Assembly: GCF_947503855.1 (NCBI RefSeq)
Contig: NZ_CANNFF010000011.1
Span: forward strand, 1-64,000
From: an uncultured Polaribacter sp.
GTDB lineage: Bacteria; Bacteroidota; Bacteroidia; Flavobacteriales; Flavobacteriaceae
Length of the DNA: 64,000 nt
Reading direction: 5' to 3'
Part shown: positions 40,340 to 49,414 of the stretch, piece after piece
Layout: every line of letters starts with the position of its first letter
Position numbering within the stretch: the first letter of the stretch is position 1
Program-made: the position numbers and the translations under genes
Notes under the pieces: generated by a model
Seen by the model: only the letters and a program-made list of their open reading frames with translations
Databases searched by the model: none
What the model was told of the DNA's origin: nothing

Positions 40340-42107
40340 GTAAGTAAGAAGTTAAAGTATTTTTTAAACTACAAGCATCTAAACCAACAGTATGTTGTAA
40401 ATTAAAAATACTACCATGTTCTATAAAATTATCTGGTAAGCCTAATGTTTTAATATTATTATGGTAATTATTTTTTGCAGCAAATTCTAGTATTGCAGTA
40501 CCAAAACCTCCTTTAACAACACCGTCTTCAATCGTTATAATTGTTTTATGGCTTGTAAATATTTCTTTTAAAAGGTTTTGATCTAAAGGTTTTATAAAAC
40601 GCATATCATAATGAGAAAAGTTAGATGAATTACTCATTAAGCCTAACGCTTCTGAAATATTTGATACAATAGTTCCTATAGATAAAATTGCTATATTTTT
40701 ACCTTTTTGTAAACAAATTCCTTTGCCTATTTCTATATTTTCGAAAGGTTTTTGCCAGTTTACAATGTTGCCATAACCTCTTGGGTAGCGAATTGCAATT
40801 GGATGTTGTAAACCTTTTTGAGCAGTATATAAAATGTTACGTAGCTCAATTTCATTTCTTGGAGCAAATATGATTAAATTAGGAATACACCGTAAGTAAG
40901 CCAAATCGAAAACGCCATGATGTGTAGCACCATCCTCACCAACCAAACCTGCTCTATCTAAACAAAAAATTACGGGTAAATTTTGTAAAGCTACATCATG
41001 TATTACTTGGTCATATGCACGTTGCAAAAATGTTGAGTAAATATTACAAAACGGAACCAATCCTTGAGTGGCCATACCTGCAGCTAAAGTAACCGCATGT
41101 TGTTCTGCAATACCAACATCAAAAGTTCTTTTTGGAAACTTATCAAACATTAACTTTAATGAACTTCCGGTTAACATAGCAGGTGTAATTCCAACAATTT
41201 TCTCGTTTTTTTCTGCTAATTCAACTATAGTTTTACCAAAAACATCTTGGTATTTCGTGTATGGGTTTATTTCTTTTTTTACCCTTTCACCAGAAATTTT
41301 ATCAAATTTTCCTGGTGCATGGTAAGTTACTTGATCTTCTTCTGCTTTTTGTAAACCTTTGCCTTTTTTGGTAATTATATGTAAAAATTTAGGGCCTTTT
41401 ACAGATTTTAATCGTTTTAATTCCAATACTAATTTTTCTATGTCATGTCCGTCAATAGGACCAGAATAATTAAAATTTAAAGCCTTAATAATGTTGTTTT
41501 GTGCTGCTACTCTTTTATCGCTTTTTACTTTCGTTAAATATTCTTTTAAAGCTCCAACAGATGGGTCAATTCCTATAGCATTATCATTTAAGATAATTAA
41601 AATATTTGCTTTTGAAACACCAGCATGATTTAGAGCTTCAAATGCCATACCACTTGCAATAGATGCATCACCAATAACAGCAATATGTTGTTTTTCTTTG
41701 GCACCTTTTAAATTAGATGCAATTGCCATCCCTAAAACTGCAGAGATAGAAGTAGATGAGTGTCCAACTCCAAAAGCATCAAATTTACTTTCTTTTCTAG
41801 ATGGAAAACCTGCTATACCGCCAAACTGTCTATTGGTATCAAAAACATCTTTTCTTCCTGTAAGAATTTTATGTCCATAGGCTTGATGACCAACGTCCCA
41901 AACTAATAAATCATTAGGTGTGTCAAATAAATAATGCAACACAACAGTAAGTTCTACTACACCTAAACTTGCACCTAAATGACCTTCTTTTGTAGCAACA
42001 ATATCAATAATATATTCGCGTAATTCTTCAGCCAATTGTGGTAATTGGCTAACCTCTAATTTTCTTAGATCTGTTACATTTGATATTTTTCCTAATAAAT
42101 TCTTCAT
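40323..42107 (-). CDS. dxs: 1-Deoxy-D-xylulose-5-phosphate synthase
   Basis: A 594-residue thiamine-diphosphate enzyme joining pyruvate and glyceraldehyde 3-phosphate, the first step of the MEP isoprenoid pathway. Motifs are EGHLGASLGVVELTVVLHY, DVGHQAYGHKILTGR, the ThDP-binding GDASIASGMAFEALNHAG with LIILNDN, DVGIAEQHAVTLAAGMA (catalytic Glu), RAGLVGEDGATHHGVFD and IEDGVVKGGFGTAI. Length is normal for Bacteroidetes, slightly shorter than the E. coli enzyme. It diverges from tadA; the two starts are 59 bp apart. Confidence 0.97.
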   Translation of the reverse strand: MKNLLGKISNVTDLRKLEVSQLPQLAEELREYIIDIVATKEGHLGASLGVVELTVVLHYLFDTPNDLLVWDVGHQAYGHKILTGRKDVFDTNRQFGGIAGFPSRKESKFDAFGVGHSSTSISAVLGMAIASNLKGAKEKQHIAVIGDASIASGMAFEALNHAGVSKANILIILNDNAIGIDPSVGALKEYLTKVKSDKRVAAQNNIIKALNFNYSGPIDGHDIEKLVLELKRLKSVKGPKFLHIITKKGKGLQKAEEDQVTYHAPGKFDKISGERVKKEINPYTKYQDVFGKTIVELAEKNEKIVGITPAMLTGSSLKLMFDKFPKRTFDVGIAEQHAVTLAAGMATQGLVPFCNIYSTFLQRAYDQVIHDVALQNLPVIFCLDRAGLVGEDGATHHGVFDLAYLRCIPNLIIFAPRNEIELRNILYTAQKGLQHPIAIRYPRGYGNIVNWQKPFENIEIGKGICLQKGKNIAILSIGTIVSNISEALGLMSNSSNFSHYDMRFIKPLDQNLLKEIFTSHKTIITIEDGVVKGGFGTAILEFAAKNNYHNNIKTLGLPDNFIEHGSIFNLQHTVGLDACSLKNTLTSYLQKKDA

Positions 42108-42166
42108 TCAATGACAAAAATACAACATCAATTTTTGTATTATTGAATTTTAGTATTCAAAAAAGA

Positions 42167-42616
42167 ATGATACAGCCATTTGATGATATTTATTTTATGA
42201 AAAAAGCCTATCAAGAAGCAGAAAATGCTTTTGATAAAGGCGAAATACCTGTGGGTGCAATTATTGTTTTAAATAACCAAATAATTGCAAGAGCCTATAA
42301 CTTAACAGAAACCTTAAATGATGTTACTGCACATGCAGAAATGCAAGCATTTACCGCTGCAGCAGATTTTTTAGGAGGTAAATATTTAAAAGATTGCACG
42401 TTGTATGTTACTTTAGAGCCTTGTCAAATGTGTGCAGGTGCAAGTTATTGGGCGCAAATTGGTAAAATAGTTTATGGTGCTTCTGAATTAGAAAGAGGTT
42501 TTAAAAACTTAAATACCACATTACACCCAAAAACCAAAGTTATTGGTGGTATTTTAGAAAATGAGTGCTCTCAACTCTTAAAGCGTTTTTTTATTGAGAA
42601 ACGTAATTTGAATTAA
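42167..42616 (+). CDS. tadA: tRNA-specific adenosine deaminase
   Basis: A 149-residue zinc deaminase converting A34 to inosine in tRNA-Arg(ACG). The catalytic motifs are TAHAEMQAF (zinc His and proton-shuttling Glu) and TLEPCQMCAGASYWAQI (two zinc Cys). The family opening DDIYFMKKAYQEAENAF with GEIPVGAIIV begins right after ATG 42167. A longer frame from 42080 would add 29 residues overlapping the dxs start and is rejected. The gene ends 66 bp from the converging UmuD-like gene. Confidence 0.94.
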   Translation: MIQPFDDIYFMKKAYQEAENAFDKGEIPVGAIIVLNNQIIARAYNLTETLNDVTAHAEMQAFTAAADFLGGKYLKDCTLYVTLEPCQMCAGASYWAQIGKIVYGASELERGFKNLNTTLHPKTKVIGGILENECSQLLKRFFIEKRNLN

Positions 42617-42682
42617 TGATTTGTTAAAGTTTTATTTAAAAGTTTGTTATGTGATTGCTTTTAGTGAACTTAAGTTCTTAAT

Positions 42683-43117
42683 TCAAACTTTCTTAATTAC
42701 ATTGGTTACAATGCCCCATATTAAAAAATCATTTTCCTCTGTAATATTAATAATTGGATAATCAGGATTTTCTGGCTGTAACCAAACCTCATTTTTTTCT
42801 ACTCGCAATCTTTTTACGGTAAATTCTCCATCTAAATAACAAACAGCAATTTTGTTGTTTTCAGGTTGCAAACTTCTGTCTATAACTAACAAATCGTTGT
42901 CTTCTAAACCTGCATTAATCATAGATTGTCCTTTTACTTTTGCAAAAAATGTGGTGTTTTTGTTTTTTACCAATTCTTCATCTAAAGAGACTCTGTCTTG
43001 TTCAAAATCTTCTGCAGGTATAGGAAAACCAGCAGAAATACCAGTATCAATAAATATGGCACCTTCTATAGAAGAGGGTTTTGGGGTAAAAAAAATAAGA
43101 TTTTCCGATGTTTGCAT
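42683..43117 (-). CDS. UmuD-like S24 family protein (LexA-type autoprotease), no UmuC partner
   Basis: A 144-residue protein with the UmuD layout. The cleavage site lies in ISAGFPIPAEDFEQDRVSLD (Ala-Gly bond), followed by the nucleophile Ser in KGQSMINAGLEDNDLLVIDR and the general-base Lys in GEFTVKRLRV. In E. coli the cut form joins UmuC as DNA polymerase V during the SOS response. Here the expected umuC is absent: downstream on the same strand lies only the converging tadA. It may work with a distant UmuC or as a stand-alone regulator. The gene lies 32 bp after the MocR-like gene. Confidence 0.85.
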   Translation of the reverse strand: MQTSENLIFFTPKPSSIEGAIFIDTGISAGFPIPAEDFEQDRVSLDEELVKNKNTTFFAKVKGQSMINAGLEDNDLLVIDRSLQPENNKIAVCYLDGEFTVKRLRVEKNEVWLQPENPDYPIINITEENDFLIWGIVTNVIKKV

Positions 43118-43149
43118 AGAACTGCAAATTAAAACTTTTCTTTTAATTT

Positions 43150-44667
43150 TTATAAATTTTCATCTTTATTTTTTAAAGTAACTTTATCATAAGCATTTTT
43201 TAATTTTGCAATAACAATGGGTAATTCCTCTAAATTTAAATGGGCAAACCCAAAACGAATCGCACAAATTTCTTGGGTTTGATATAAAATGGTTTTCGGT
43301 AAAAATAAATTATTTTTTTCGGCTTCAACAGCTAGTTTAATCAAAGGTATTTTTACTTTAAATTCTAACCAAAGTGCTAAACCTCCAGCAGGAACTGTCC
43401 AAGTTGCAATTTCAGAAAAATAAAGTTTTAAAAGTTGACACAAAGCATTTCGTCTTTGTTTGTAAATAACAATATTTTTTTTCATCAACCTGTAAATTTC
43501 TCCTTCATTTATCAGTTCTGATAGCATTTGTTCTTGTATCAAATCTCCTTGTTCATCTAATAAATACAAGTAATTTTCTGCCTCAGAAATAATGTTTTCT
43601 GGAGCAATTACAAACCCTGTTTGAAAACTTGGAAATAAAGATTGTCCTAATTTTCCCAAATAAATAATCATTCCATCTGCATCTGCACTAGCCATGGGTA
43701 GCATAGGCGCTCCATCAAACTGAAAATCGTAATCAAAATCATCTTCTATAATGGCAAATTCGTATTGTTTTGCTAACTTTACTAAATCCAATCTGCGTTT
43801 CGCACTTAGTGTTACCGTTTTTGGATAATCTCTTTGTGCACAAACATATACGCATCTAATTTGTCCTTTTACAAAGTTTTTTTTGATGAAATCCACATTC
43901 AAACCATCTTCATCAACTGGTACTGTTTTGATAGAAGCACCCACTTGCTGAAAAATCATGTTTGATGCGTAATTGCTCAAACTTCCTACTAAAACCACCT
44001 CTTTTGGTTTTATTAAAAGTTGAGAAACAATGTACAAACTCATTTCTGTACTTCTTGTGCTTAAAATATTTTTTGGGTTGATGTAAAAACCTCTTGTGGC
44101 ATTTAAATAATTACACAGTTGGGTTTGAAATATCGAATAAGTGCTTTCATTGGGTCTGTTCCATTTTTTGATTAATGTTTTACGTTTCATAGCAGCACTG
44201 TACCATCTTGTAAATTCGTTTACAGGGTGCAAACGTAAATCTGGTTTGCCATCATTAATACTGTAGGTTGCATTGGTAGTTTGTATGGTAGAGGCTAAAT
44301 GAAATGATTTTTGAAAAGGAAATCCTGTTTTTTTTGCATACGAATAAGGATTATTTTTTTTGGATGAAATCGATTTTAAGTTTGTTTTTTTTAGCGCAGT
44401 TTCTATTACAAAAGTTCCTTTATTAGGGATAATTTCTACCCAAGCTTGTGAAGCCAATTCATCATAAATTGCCACAGCTGTATTTCTGTGAACTTTTAAA
44501 ACTTTACTTAAAGCACGTGTTCCTGGTAACTTGGTTCCTTTTTTTAAAAAACCACGTTGAATAATATTTATAATCTGTTGTGCAACTTGAACGTAAATAG
44601 GTTGTGTCTCAGTAATATCAAATTTTAAATATTTTTCAAATAACTCAAAAACCGGACTATCATTCAT
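43150..44667 (-). CDS. MocR-family regulator (GntR HTH plus aminotransferase-like domain) lacking the PLP lysine
   Basis: A 505-residue protein. Residues of about 12-85 form a GntR winged helix (PIYVQVAQQIINIIQRGFLK, LPGTRALSKVLKVHRNTAVA). Residues of about 125-495 form a fold-type I aminotransferase-like domain. The family motif EDDYDSEF reads IIEDDFDYDFQFDGAPMLP. The motif YLGTFSKTL-P-LRLGY that holds the PLP-binding lysine reads YLGKLGQSLFPSFQTGF, so Lys is Gln342 and the phosphate-binding Arg is Gln. The usual YVTPSHQYPTG segment reads YVCAQRDYPKT. It therefore probably does not bind PLP covalently. It is divergent from the TonB-dependent receptor gene and probably regulates it. Confidence 0.88.
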   Translation of the reverse strand: MNDSPVFELFEKYLKFDITETQPIYVQVAQQIINIIQRGFLKKGTKLPGTRALSKVLKVHRNTAVAIYDELASQAWVEIIPNKGTFVIETALKKTNLKSISSKKNNPYSYAKKTGFPFQKSFHLASTIQTTNATYSINDGKPDLRLHPVNEFTRWYSAAMKRKTLIKKWNRPNESTYSIFQTQLCNYLNATRGFYINPKNILSTRSTEMSLYIVSQLLIKPKEVVLVGSLSNYASNMIFQQVGASIKTVPVDEDGLNVDFIKKNFVKGQIRCVYVCAQRDYPKTVTLSAKRRLDLVKLAKQYEFAIIEDDFDYDFQFDGAPMLPMASADADGMIIYLGKLGQSLFPSFQTGFVIAPENIISEAENYLYLLDEQGDLIQEQMLSELINEGEIYRLMKKNIVIYKQRRNALCQLLKLYFSEIATWTVPAGGLALWLEFKVKIPLIKLAVEAEKNNLFLPKTILYQTQEICAIRFGFAHLNLEELPIVIAKLKNAYDKVTLKNKDENL

Positions 44668-44734
44668 TTTAAAACTGGACTATTTTTATCGTCCGGAAAG
44701 TTACGACTTTTGCAGTCTAATAAAAACATCATTT

Positions 44735-46555
44735 ATGAAAATTAAGTTTAGCCTTATAGTTGTTTTTTTATTTTTTGCATTTCAATTAAATGCGCAAGAA
44801 AATATGATTAAATCAGATACTTTAAAAGAAGTTGTAATTACATCTACCAGAATAGATTTACCTTTTAAAGAAAACTCTAGAACTATAAATATTTTTACAA
44901 AAGCAGCTATAAAAAATAGTGCAGCAACCAATGTTGCAGATTTATTACAACAAGTTGCAGGTGTAGATATTAGAAGAAGAGGTACAGCTGGTAGTCAAGC
45001 AGATTTGTATATTAGAGGTGGTGGTTTTGATCAAACTTTATTATTAATAGATGGTATTAAAATGGACGATGCACAAACTGGTCATCATTCATTAAACGCA
45101 GCTTTACCTATTGAAGTTATAGAAAGAATAGAAGTTATAAAAGGACCAGCAGCAAGAGTTTTTGGACAAAATGCATTTACTGGAGCTATAAATATTGTAA
45201 CAAAAAAAAGGTTAAAAAACACAGCTTCTTTAAATGTTGAAGCAGGTTCTTTTGGGCAATTAAACGGTTCTTTAACTGTTGGAAAAGAGTTTGAAAACAC
45301 ATCGATTATTGCACATGTTGGTGCTTTAACTTCAGATGGTTATCGTAATAATTCTGATTATAAAAATAATAATTATTTTATAAAAGCAATTGTAAACAAG
45401 AAAAAACAACCCATAGAAATTATTGGAACGTTTTTCGATAAAAAATTTGGTGCAGAAAATTTTTACACTACAAATCCTGCTTGGAACGAGTATGAAGAAA
45501 CACAAAATAGTTTGTTAGGTGTTTCTACTACTTTTAGAACTGATAAATTTAAAATTATACCTAGAGTTTATTGGAGAAGAGGTCAAGATATTTTCTTGTT
45601 AAAAAGAAATGACCCAAGCTTTTTTAGGAATTTACACATTACCCATAAAATTGGTGTAGAAACCAATGTTTCTTATACTTCTAAATTAGGTGTAACTGGT
45701 TTTGGAATCGATATTTCTAAGTTTTCTATTAGTAGTAATAATTTAGGGGATAGAAATAGAACCATGGCGAATTTATTTTTAGAACATCGTTTTAAATTGG
45801 GTGATTATGTAGATGTTACACCTGGTATAGCTGTAAGTTATTTTTCAGATTTTGATGTAAATGCCTTTCCTGGTTTCGATTTAGGTGTAAAATTATCTGA
45901 TAACGTAAAAGCTTATGGTAATGTAGGGTATACCTTTAGAGTACCTACATATACAGATTTATATTACAGCGATCCAGCAACTTCTGGAAACCCAAATTTA
46001 GAACCAGAAAGTGCTTTTGCACAAGAAATTGGTTTGAAATATAATACAAACCGTTTTACAGGTTCTGTTGCTTTTTTTAATAGAGATTCAGACAATTTAA
46101 TAGATTATATTAGGCCCAATACAGGAGTTAGCGTTTTTACAGCAGCAAATATTGCAGAAGTAAACACACAAGGTTTTGAAATTGAAGGAAATTACAATTT
46201 TAAATTAGTAGGCTACAACCAAACTTTAAATTTTGGATATACCTATTTAAATGACAATATTTTAGACCAAAATAAAGATTTGTCTCGTTATTCTTTAAAT
46301 ACATTAAAACATCAATTTATAACTCGTTTTTCTTCAAGATTGTTTAAAAATGTGCGTCAGAATATTATTTATAAACATGCAGAAAGAACGGTTGGTACTA
46401 GCTATAATGTTTGGGATGCTTCTGTAATTATAGATTTTCATAAATTCAATTTTACCATAACAGCCAACAATATATTTGATGCAGATTATATTGAGTCTGG
46501 TTTTGTACCTATGCCACCAAGTAATGTTTTATTTGGTTTGCAATACAATTTTTAA
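44735..46555 (+). CDS. TonB-dependent receptor
   Basis: A 606-residue outer-membrane active transporter. It has a signal peptide (1-20, ending LNAQEN) and a TonB box-like LKEVVITSTRID. The plug domain (about 40-150) contains ADLLQQVAGVDIRRRGTAGS, DLYIRGGGFDQTLLLIDGI and IEVIKGPAARVFG. A 22-strand barrel ends with the aromatic LFGLQYNF. It is compact, of BtuB/CirA size, without a carboxypeptidase-like N-terminal extension, so it is not a SusC-type receptor. The 67-bp divergent region with the MocR-like regulator contains GGAC-N10-GTCC (44676-44693), a possible operator. Substrate unknown; a vitamin or metal complex is plausible. Confidence 0.92.
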   Translation: MKIKFSLIVVFLFFAFQLNAQENMIKSDTLKEVVITSTRIDLPFKENSRTINIFTKAAIKNSAATNVADLLQQVAGVDIRRRGTAGSQADLYIRGGGFDQTLLLIDGIKMDDAQTGHHSLNAALPIEVIERIEVIKGPAARVFGQNAFTGAINIVTKKRLKNTASLNVEAGSFGQLNGSLTVGKEFENTSIIAHVGALTSDGYRNNSDYKNNNYFIKAIVNKKKQPIEIIGTFFDKKFGAENFYTTNPAWNEYEETQNSLLGVSTTFRTDKFKIIPRVYWRRGQDIFLLKRNDPSFFRNLHITHKIGVETNVSYTSKLGVTGFGIDISKFSISSNNLGDRNRTMANLFLEHRFKLGDYVDVTPGIAVSYFSDFDVNAFPGFDLGVKLSDNVKAYGNVGYTFRVPTYTDLYYSDPATSGNPNLEPESAFAQEIGLKYNTNRFTGSVAFFNRDSDNLIDYIRPNTGVSVFTAANIAEVNTQGFEIEGNYNFKLVGYNQTLNFGYTYLNDNILDQNKDLSRYSLNTLKHQFITRFSSRLFKNVRQNIIYKHAERTVGTSYNVWDASVIIDFHKFNFTITANNIFDADYIESGFVPMPPSNVLFGLQYNF

Positions 46556-46585
46556 AAATAATTTCCCAACATATTTATTTTTATT

Positions 46586-46608
46586 AGGGACAATAGTCCC
46601 TTTTTTTT
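46586..46608 (+). terminator. Terminator after the TonB-dependent receptor
   Basis: AGGGAC (46586-46591) pairs with GTCCCT (46596-46601), loop AATA, followed by a T-run to 46608, 31 bp after the receptor stop codon. Confidence 0.7.
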
Positions 46609-46745
46609 AAAGCAGAAATTATTAATAATAGAATACGTTTTATAACAATTATTCCCAACCATCATTCTTATTTAGAGCGGTGGTTTTTTTGTTTATAAAG
46701 TCCAATTTCTTTACAATTTCTTAACTTTGCAATCAAAAAAATGCG

Positions 46746-47621
46746 ATGTCTTTAAACTTATCTCAAATTGATAGCGTAAAAACTATTACCAAACAAGATT
46801 TTATAAAAAATTATTTTAAGCCACAAAAACCTTTAGTGATAGAAAATTTTATAGAAGATTGGCCAGCTTATAAAAAATGGAATTTAGAGTACATGAAAGA
46901 AGTTGCAGGAGACAAAACTGTGCCTTTATATGATGATAGACCTGTAGACTATAAAGATGGTTTTAATGAGCCACATGCCACGATGAAAATGAGTGAATAT
47001 GTAGATTTGCTAAAAACACAACCTACAAAATTTAGAATTTTTCTTTGGAATATTTTAAAAGAAGTACCCATTTTACAAAAAGATTTTAGCTATCCAGATT
47101 TTGGCTTGCGTTTAATGAAAGGTTTGCCAATGCTATTTTTTGGTGGTACAGATTCGTACACATTTATGCATTATGATATAGATTTGGCAAATATTTTTCA
47201 TTTTCATTTTGAAGGTAAAAAAAAAGTAATTCTTTTTGATCAAAAACAAAACAAGTATTTATATAAGATACCTCATTCTTTAATAACCAGAGAAGATATT
47301 GATTTTTCCAATCCTGATTTTAAAAAATGGCCTGCTTTAAAAAAAGCGAAAGGGTACATTACAAATCTTGAGCATGGACAAGTTTTATACATGCCAGAAG
47401 GATATTGGCATTACATGAAATACATCACTCCAGGTTTTTCTATGAGCTTAAGGGCCATAGCACGCAAACCTAAAAACTTAGGAAAAGCCATTTATAATGT
47501 TTTTGTAATGCGAACCATAGACAGTGTAATGCGCACAATAAAAGGACAAAATTGGATAGATTGGAAAAACAATCAAGCCATTGTAAAAACAAATAAATTT
47601 AATAATATTAAAAACACATAA
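46746..47621 (+). CDS. Cupin-like/JmjC-type (Fe(II)/2-oxoglutarate) domain protein
   Basis: A 291-residue protein of the cupin_8 family. The fold is marked by KPLVIENFIEDWPAYKKW near the N-terminus, the metal-binding facial triad in FMHYDIDLANIFHFHFEG (H-x-D) and a distal His in YMPEGYWHYMKYI, and the co-substrate Lys in GKKKVILFDQ. Relatives include FIH-type hydroxylases and bacterial tRNA wybutosine-like proteins. The substrate here is unknown. TAACTTTG (46722-46729) fits the -7 promoter element 17 bp before the start. The gene stands alone after the TonB receptor terminator. Confidence 0.85.
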   Translation: MSLNLSQIDSVKTITKQDFIKNYFKPQKPLVIENFIEDWPAYKKWNLEYMKEVAGDKTVPLYDDRPVDYKDGFNEPHATMKMSEYVDLLKTQPTKFRIFLWNILKEVPILQKDFSYPDFGLRLMKGLPMLFFGGTDSYTFMHYDIDLANIFHFHFEGKKKVILFDQKQNKYLYKIPHSLITREDIDFSNPDFKKWPALKKAKGYITNLEHGQVLYMPEGYWHYMKYITPGFSMSLRAIARKPKNLGKAIYNVFVMRTIDSVMRTIKGQNWIDWKNNQAIVKTNKFNNIKNT

Positions 47622-47840
47622 TTTTGTGTTTCTATTGTTGATTTTAATTCGAAGTTTTTTAGGCGTTAAAAAATAGTATTTTATAGAAGCCCTTAAAAAA
47701 AGATATAAATCTGTTCTGATTACAGGATCAAAAGAAAGAGATATGCTAGATTGATAACATTATCTAAAAAGTTATGTTTATCATATATGTAACCAAGTAT
47801 ATGCTTCTATTTCCTTTATGAATCAACTAATGAAAATTGA
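47622..47840. other. Intergenic region with a short coding-like remnant
   Basis: No gene is present. Bases 47683-47754 read IEALKKRYKSVLITGSKERD then MLD-stop without an upstream start. This looks like protein sequence rather than random AT-rich translation, but I do not recognise it. It may be the relic of a lost gene. Confidence 0.3.
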
Positions 47841-47877
47841 AAAAAGCCTCACAGAATTAATTTTGTGAGGCTTTTTT
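47841..47877. terminator. Bidirectional terminator downstream of rseP
   Basis: AAAAAGCCTCACA (47841-47853) pairs perfectly with TGTGAGGCTTTTT (47864-47876), flanked by A and T tracts, 20 bp beyond the rseP stop on the minus strand. Confidence 0.85.
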
Positions 47878-47896
47878 AATTTAGTGTTTAAATACC

Positions 47897-49243
47897 TTAC
47901 TTAAACAGTCTAAAAATATCATTACCATTTGCAAATAGTAGTAGTATTATCAACAAAACAAAACCAACAACTTGTGCATACTCTAAAAATTTATCTCCAG
48001 GTTTTTTACCTGTAATCATTTCCCAAAGGGTAAAAACTACATGACCACCATCTAAAGCAGGTATTGGCAATAAATTCATAAAGCCTAACATAATAGATAA
48101 AAATGCTGTAATTTCCCAGAAAGATTGTGCGCTCCATTCTGCAGGAAAAATACTCCCAATAGAAATAAAACCACCTAAACCTTTGTACGCTCCTGTACTT
48201 GGATTAAAAATCTTTTTTAATTGTTTTACGTAATCTGTTAAAGTTTTCCAAGATTTTTTAAAACCAGCAGGTATAGCTTCAGAAAAAGAATACTCTACAT
48301 CTGCTAATTGGTAATAGCCTAATTTTTCTAAATCTTTAAACGAAAGTTGACCTAAGCCAACACCAAGTTTAGCATCTTCTGTAACCTTTAAAGGAATTTC
48401 TTTTGTAGTAGTTCCTCTTTTAACAGTTACTGTAATGTCTTTATTTTTATATTTTTCTAACTCAGTTTGTGCCTCATCAAAATATTTAATAGATGTACCA
48501 TTTATAGCAATAATTATATCTTTTGTTTTTAAATCTGCCTTTGTGTTTGGCGAATCATCTGAAATACCAGCAACAACAAAAGGATACCTTGGATATAAAA
48601 AAGGCCCAGCATCTTTACCTCTATCCATTAATTGAGAAATAAAATCTTCTGGAATTTCTTTATCAATAACTTGTCCGTTTCTTTCTATCTGATAGTTCTC
48701 TCCATTAATAAATTCTAAAGATAAACCTCTAAATTTCTTGATTTTTTCGCCATCAACAGTTAAAACTTTATCACCTGTTTGTAAGCCCAAGTTTTCTGCC
48801 AATTCATTTTCTACCCAAACACCATCAACTACATTTTCGTTAGGTAAATATTTTTCTCCATAAGCCCACATTAGCATAATGTAGATAAAAATACCTAATA
48901 CAAAATTTACAAAAACACCACCCAACATTATAATTAAACGTTGCCACGCAGGTTTAGAGCGAAACTCCCAAGGTTGTGCAGGTTGTTTCATTTGCTCAGT
49001 ATCCATACTTTCATCTATCATTCCAGATATTTTTACATATCCACCCAAAGGAATCCAGCCAATACCATAAACGGTTTCTCCAATTTTTTTCTTAAAAAGA
49101 GAAAACTTATAATCGAAGAATAAGTAGAATTTTTCTACCTTGGTTTTAAACAATTTTGCAGGGATAAAGTGCCCCATTTCGTGCAAAACAATTAATAAAG
49201 ATAAACTTAATATAAATTGCGATGCTTTTATTAATATTTCCAT
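47897..49243 (-). CDS. rseP: RIP metalloprotease RseP (site-2 protease)
   Basis: A 448-residue inner-membrane zinc protease that cuts anti-sigma factors within the membrane. The zinc motif HEMGH lies in the first helix (LLIVLHEMGHFIPAKLF). A PDZ domain (two PDZ-like segments, about 140-300; GDKVLTVDGEKIKKF, DIIIAINGTSIKYF) precedes the second active-site motif LLPIPALDGGHVVF, which supplies the third zinc ligand Asp. Four membrane helices are visible, including the last (about 427-442). Length is normal (about 440-450). It is likely transcribed alone; the SCO gene diverges from its 5' side. Confidence 0.95.
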   Translation of the reverse strand: MEILIKASQFILSLSLLIVLHEMGHFIPAKLFKTKVEKFYLFFDYKFSLFKKKIGETVYGIGWIPLGGYVKISGMIDESMDTEQMKQPAQPWEFRSKPAWQRLIIMLGGVFVNFVLGIFIYIMLMWAYGEKYLPNENVVDGVWVENELAENLGLQTGDKVLTVDGEKIKKFRGLSLEFINGENYQIERNGQVIDKEIPEDFISQLMDRGKDAGPFLYPRYPFVVAGISDDSPNTKADLKTKDIIIAINGTSIKYFDEAQTELEKYKNKDITVTVKRGTTTKEIPLKVTEDAKLGVGLGQLSFKDLEKLGYYQLADVEYSFSEAIPAGFKKSWKTLTDYVKQLKKIFNPSTGAYKGLGGFISIGSIFPAEWSAQSFWEITAFLSIMLGFMNLLPIPALDGGHVVFTLWEMITGKKPGDKFLEYAQVVGFVLLIILLLFANGNDIFRLFK

Positions 49244-49414
49244 TCAGCGTTAAATCATAATTAAAAAACGCACAAATGTACGGTTTTAAAGAGAGTTGTA
49301 AAAGAACTATTAAAGTTTGCTTTTTTATTTTAACAAAGATTTTATACACAATATTGATTTGGCTACTTCTTTAGCGTTTTTTTATGTTGTATTTTTGCAG
49401 GATAAACGCTTATT

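Noticed and set aside
42080..42166. Longer start of tadA
   Set aside because: It would overlap the dxs start and add 29 residues before the conserved family N-terminus.
46649..46691. Second terminator hairpin (AACCA...TGGTT before a T-run)
   Set aside because: Only five base pairs around a loop of about 20 nt; too weak to call beside the better hairpin at 46586.
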